Shown piece after piece: positions 60,972 through 64,000 of a stretch of DNA of 64,000 nucleotides. The translations under genes were made by a program, and so were the position numbers. The stretch lies in NCBI RefSeq assembly GCF_012562965.1, contig NZ_CP046228.1, forward strand, positions 64,325-128,324, given 5' to 3'. Position 1 is the stretch's first letter, and each line of letters starts with the position of its first letter. A model generated the notes under the pieces. The model worked only from the letters and a program-made list of their open reading frames with translations, was not told where the DNA came from and did no database searches. The stretch comes from Enterobacteriaceae endosymbiont of Plateumaris rustica (GTDB lineage: Bacteria; Pseudomonadota; Gammaproteobacteria; Enterobacterales; Enterobacteriaceae).

Positions 60972-62035
60972 TATATTATTCCTTTAGAACTAGGAATTTT
61001 GTCATTAATAATATTAATTGCTTGCTTCAATGATTTACCAAAAGCTTTAAATAAACTTTCAATTTTATGATGATCATTATCTCCTTTTACTTTCAAATAT
61101 ATATTACATAACATTGAATATGATAAAGAATAAAAAAAATGTTTAACCATTTCAGTATTAAAATCACCAATTTTTTTATTATTAAATATAGCATAGTATT
61201 GTAAATAAGGTCTACCAGAAAGATCAATAGCACATTCAGCTAATGAATCATCCATAGGTAATAAAAAACCAAATCTATTAATTCCTTTTTTATGATTTAA
61301 AGCTTTTAATAAAGCTGATCCTAATGTTAATGCTGTATCTTCTACAGTATGATGATCATCAATATGTAAATCTCCTTTTACATTAATATTTAAAATAAAA
61401 TCTCCATGTATAGCTATCTGCTCTAACATATGATCAAAAAAATTAATACCAGTATTAATAGAACTCTTACCTCTTTTATCTAACCATAATTCTACTAAAA
61501 CTGAAGTTTCTTTTGTATTTTTTTTTACTATTGCATATCTATTATTTTTTGTTAATTTTAATAAAATATTTTTCCAATTATATTTATTTTTATCATATAA
61601 AATACCTTTAATTCCTATATTTTTAGATAATTCTATATCAGTTAAACGATCTCCTATTACATAACTATTTTTTTTATCTAAAGTATCATCTAAATACGAT
61701 TTTAACATAGTCACTTTAGGTTTTCTGCATATACAATTATCATTAAAATAATGTGGACATATAAAAATATCTTTAAACTCTATACCTTGAGATTTAAAGA
61801 TATTAATCATAAAATTATGAGGAATATCAAAGGATTTTTTAGGAAATTTTTCTGATCCTAATCCATCTTGATTAGTAATTATTACTAGAGAATAAGAAAA
61901 TTTTATTAATTTTGATAAAGCAATAATAACATATGGTTCAAAAATTAATTTATTAATATTATCAATTTGATGATTATCCTCAGGTTCTGAAATTAAAGTT
62001 CCATCTCTATCAATAAATAGTACTTTATTAAGCAT
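60971..62035 (-). CDS. hisB: histidinol-phosphatase / imidazoleglycerol-phosphate dehydratase
   Basis: Bifunctional enzyme. The N-terminal HAD phosphatase (residues about 1-165) has FIDRDGTLISEPE and ITNQDGLG, with zinc cysteines in CPHYFNDNCICRKPK. The dehydratase domain has FFDHMLEQIAIHG near residue 205, the metal-binding DDHHTVEDTALTLG near 230 and the second pair in GDNDHHKIESLFKAFG near 325. Length 354 (355 in E. coli). It follows hisC by 13 nt. Confidence 0.97.
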   Translation of the reverse strand: MLNKVLFIDRDGTLISEPEDNHQIDNINKLIFEPYVIIALSKLIKFSYSLVIITNQDGLGSEKFPKKSFDIPHNFMINIFKSQGIEFKDIFICPHYFNDNCICRKPKVTMLKSYLDDTLDKKNSYVIGDRLTDIELSKNIGIKGILYDKNKYNWKNILLKLTKNNRYAIVKKNTKETSVLVELWLDKRGKSSINTGINFFDHMLEQIAIHGDFILNINVKGDLHIDDHHTVEDTALTLGSALLKALNHKKGINRFGFLLPMDDSLAECAIDLSGRPYLQYYAIFNNKKIGDFNTEMVKHFFYSLSYSMLCNIYLKVKGDNDHHKIESLFKAFGKSLKQAINIINDKIPSSKGII

Positions 62036-62048
62036 TTATATATTTCCT

Positions 62049-63146
62049 TTAATAAGAAGATAATTCTTGTAAAACAGAAATTAATTTTGTTGATTCATAA
62101 TCAGTTCCTACAGAAATTCTTAAACAATTAGATAATCCTATATTATGATCTTGATTTCTTACTATTATTCCTTTTTGTGATAATTTTTTAAAAATATAAT
62201 TAGATTTAAAAAATTTAGTTAAAACATAATTAGTTTGACTAGGAAAAATATTTTTTACAACATGACATTTTTTTAAATTTTTAATTAACCATAATTTATT
62301 ATTCATTAATTTATTAATATTATTATGCATTAAAATCAAATTTTTACGATTTAATGCTTGTACTGCTATATCTGATACAGGTTCTGGGATAGGATAAGGT
62401 GCAATAACTTTTAATAATAAATTAATAATTTCTTTATTTGCTAAAACAAATCCACAACGTAATCCAGCTAAAGAAAATGCTTTAGATAAGGTTCTTAAAA
62501 CAACTAAATTAGAATATTTTTCTATTAAATGTACTATTGTATAAGTTATACAAAATTCTATATATGCTTCATCAATAACAACAATAGACTTTCCTTGTGT
62601 AATTTCTAATAATTCAATTATATCATTTTGATTAATTAAATTTCCAGTAGGATTATTAGGATTACAAATATAAATAATTTTAACATTATCTAATGTTTTT
62701 TTTATTGTATTTAAATCTAATTGCCAATTTTCTAAACTTTTAACAGCATTAATTTTTATACCTAAAATTTTTGCATTTATATAATACATACCATATGTAG
62801 GTGGACAGAATAATATTTTATCACTTTTATAATTACAAAATGTACGCATTAATAAATCTATTCCTTCATCTGCACCACGACTTACTAATATATTATCAAC
62901 ATTTATACCACAATAATTACTGTAATTTTTAATTAATCTTTTAGGTTGAGGTTCTGGATACCTATTAAATGTATTTTTAATAAGTTTAAAAATAGGTGTT
63001 ATTGGAGATTCATTAGCATTTAATAAAATATGATCAAATCTACTATTATCTAATAATCTTGCAGATTGATAAGGTATTAAATTAATAATATTTTTTTTAG
63101 CTATTTTATTTATATTATTTTTATATTTATCATTATTTTTATTCAA
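62049..63146 (-). CDS. hisC: histidinol-phosphate aminotransferase, in one frame with hisD
   Basis: PLP enzyme. [12 protein letters not shown] near residue 25, [32 protein letters not shown] and the PLP-lysine motif [15 protein letters not shown] near residue 235 identify HisC. No stop separates it from hisD. The best separate start is TTG at 63146, which would give 365 residues (356 in E. coli). That TTG together with the next base reads TTGA, resembling the ATGA overlap of E. coli hisD-hisC in another frame. Whether the cell makes a fusion, separate proteins or both depends on the nearby 9-A tract. Confidence 0.93.
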   Translation of the reverse strand: MNKNNDKYKNNINKIAKKNIINLIPYQSARLLDNSRFDHILLNANESPITPIFKLIKNTFNRYPEPQPKRLIKNYSNYCGINVDNILVSRGADEGIDLLMRTFCNYKSDKILFCPPTYGMYYINAKILGIKINAVKSLENWQLDLNTIKKTLDNVKIIYICNPNNPTGNLINQNDIIELLEITQGKSIVVIDEAYIEFCITYTIVHLIEKYSNLVVLRTLSKAFSLAGLRCGFVLANKEIINLLLKVIAPYPIPEPVSDIAVQALNRKNLILMHNNINKLMNNKLWLIKNLKKCHVVKNIFPSQTNYVLTKFFKSNYIFKKLSQKGIIVRNQDHNIGLSNCLRISVGTDYESTKLISVLQELSSY

Positions 63147-64000
63147 AAGTAATTTTTTTTTAATAAATTCACTTCTTAGTGTAACTGAATTTTTATGACC
63201 TATTAATTTTTCTGTTGTTGACATAATTTCAACTGTATTAGATATGTTTAATAATCCTTGAGGAGTTAATTCTTGAACTGTCATACTTTTTTGAAAATCA
63301 GAAACTCCTAAACTAGAATAAGTTAAAGCATATCCATATGTAGGTAATACATGATTAGTTCCTGATGCATAATCTCCAACTGACCCAGGAGCCCAATTAC
63401 CTAAAAATATTGATCCAGCATTCATAATTTTAGGTAATATTTTTTCATATTCATTACATTGAATTATTAAATGTTCAGGAGAATATTTATTTGATATCTG
63501 TATACATTGATCAATATCTTTTGTAATTATAATGTAACTATTGTTAAGAGATTTTATTATTATATCTTTTCTAGGTAAATTTATAATTTGATTATTAATA
63601 CCATTAATTACTTCTTTAGCTATTTTTTCTTCTGTAGTAAGTAAAATAACTTGAGAATCAACTCCATGTTCTGCTTGAGAAATTAAATCAGCTATAATAA
63701 AATGAGAATACGCAAATTTATCAGCTATTATTATTAATTCAGACGGTCCTGCAGGCATATCTATAGATATATTTTCTTTTTGATTGTTAATTTGTTTTTT
63801 AGCTTCAGTAACAAATGCATTTCCTGGTCCAAAAATTTTATTTACCTTTGGTATAGAATTTGTTCCAAAAGCCATAGCTGCTATAGCTTGAGCACCACCA
63901 ATTTGAAAAATTTTTTTAATTTTACATAAATTAGCAGTATATAATATTTCATTAGATATAGGTGCTGGAGTACACATTACAATATTTTTACATAATGCTA
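63144..64000 (-). CDS. hisD: histidinol dehydrogenase, C-terminal part; N-terminus outside window
   Basis: Oxidises histidinol to histidine. In-window motifs: [41 protein letters not shown], zinc-site [15 protein letters not shown] and [20 protein letters not shown], and the terminal [17 protein letters not shown]. coli HisD ends a few residues past this point. Here the frame continues through a linker rich in N and K into HisC. Across a tract of 9 A (T9 on the plus strand at 63153-63161) one A fewer would give a TGA stop at 63145-63143, overlapping the hisC TTG. The gene continues beyond 64000, and hisG would be expected next. Confidence 0.94.

Noticed and set aside
1-64000. Mobile elements, prophage, CRISPR arrays or foreign islands
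   Set aside because: Every gene has an enterobacterial orthologue in a plausible neighbourhood; no transposase, integrase, direct-repeat array or compositional island was seen. The less AT-rich genes (cspE, acpP, gapA) are conserved, highly expressed genes rather than transfers.

Overview
This 64 kb window comes from a strongly reduced, very AT-rich bacterial chromosome (by eye only about one base in five is G or C). Nearly every gene is recognisable as the Enterobacterales orthologue and lies in shrunken E. coli-like neighbourhoods: rpsT|ileS, ackA-pta, cysT-leuZ, cvpA/truA, dacA-lipB-lipA|cspE, pntAB, rne|rluC-rpmF-fabDG-acpP-fabF-holB-ptsG-hinT, gapA/sppA/xthA, the trp operon, ychF-pth-prs|prfA-prmC, thrS-infC-rpmI-rplT-pheST-ihfA, ribE/tyrS/nth/valT/mdtK/grxD/rnt, hslVU and the his operon. 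There are no transposases, phage genes, CRISPR arrays or recent foreign genes, and no gap between genes exceeds 300 bases. Together with tryptophan and histidine operons kept in a tiny genome, this points to an obligate nutritional insect symbiont of the Buchnera/Ishikawaella/Tachikawaea/reed-beetle-symbiont type. The exact lineage cannot be fixed from this window.

Layout. 1-6.3 kb: 5' part of ileS, rpsT, erpA, gpmA and the acetate pair ackA-pta. 6.6-8.3 kb: tRNA-Cys, tRNA-Leu, cvpA, truA. 8.5-11.7 kb: dacA, lipoate genes, a long structured inverted repeat, cspE. 11.9-15.8 kb: fabI and pntAB. 16-25.8 kb: rne and rluC diverge, then ribosomal protein, fatty-acid, clamp-loader and glucose-PTS genes. 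25.9-31.6 kb: nhaP2, gapA, sppA, xthA. 31.8-38.4 kb: trpE-G-D-CF-B-A. 38.6-43.3 kb: translation and nucleotide genes. 43.5-51.9 kb: the thrS-to-ihfA translation block, riboflavin synthase and tyrS. 52-58.2 kb: nth, tRNA-Val, mdtK, grxD, rnt, tsaB, hslVU. 58.3-64 kb: hisI-F-A-H-B-C-D, with hisD running off the end.

The genes describe a cell that imports glucose (ptsG), runs glycolysis (gapA, gpmA), makes ATP and acetate (pta, ackA), exchanges NADH/NADPH (pntAB), makes fatty acids and lipoate, and supplies tryptophan, histidine and riboflavin.

I found no wholly new system. The most notable observations are signs of decay in accuracy. ThrRS has lost its whole editing module, and the PheRS editing pocket is substituted at four known positions, while the IleRS editing motifs remain. 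fabD is interrupted by a 12-A tract that would need slippage and a TTG start. hisD and hisC are joined in one frame at a 9-A tract beside a relic TTGA overlap. RNase E is cut down to its catalytic half plus a possible membrane helix. An unexplained nested inverted repeat of about 130 nt lies between lipA and cspE.
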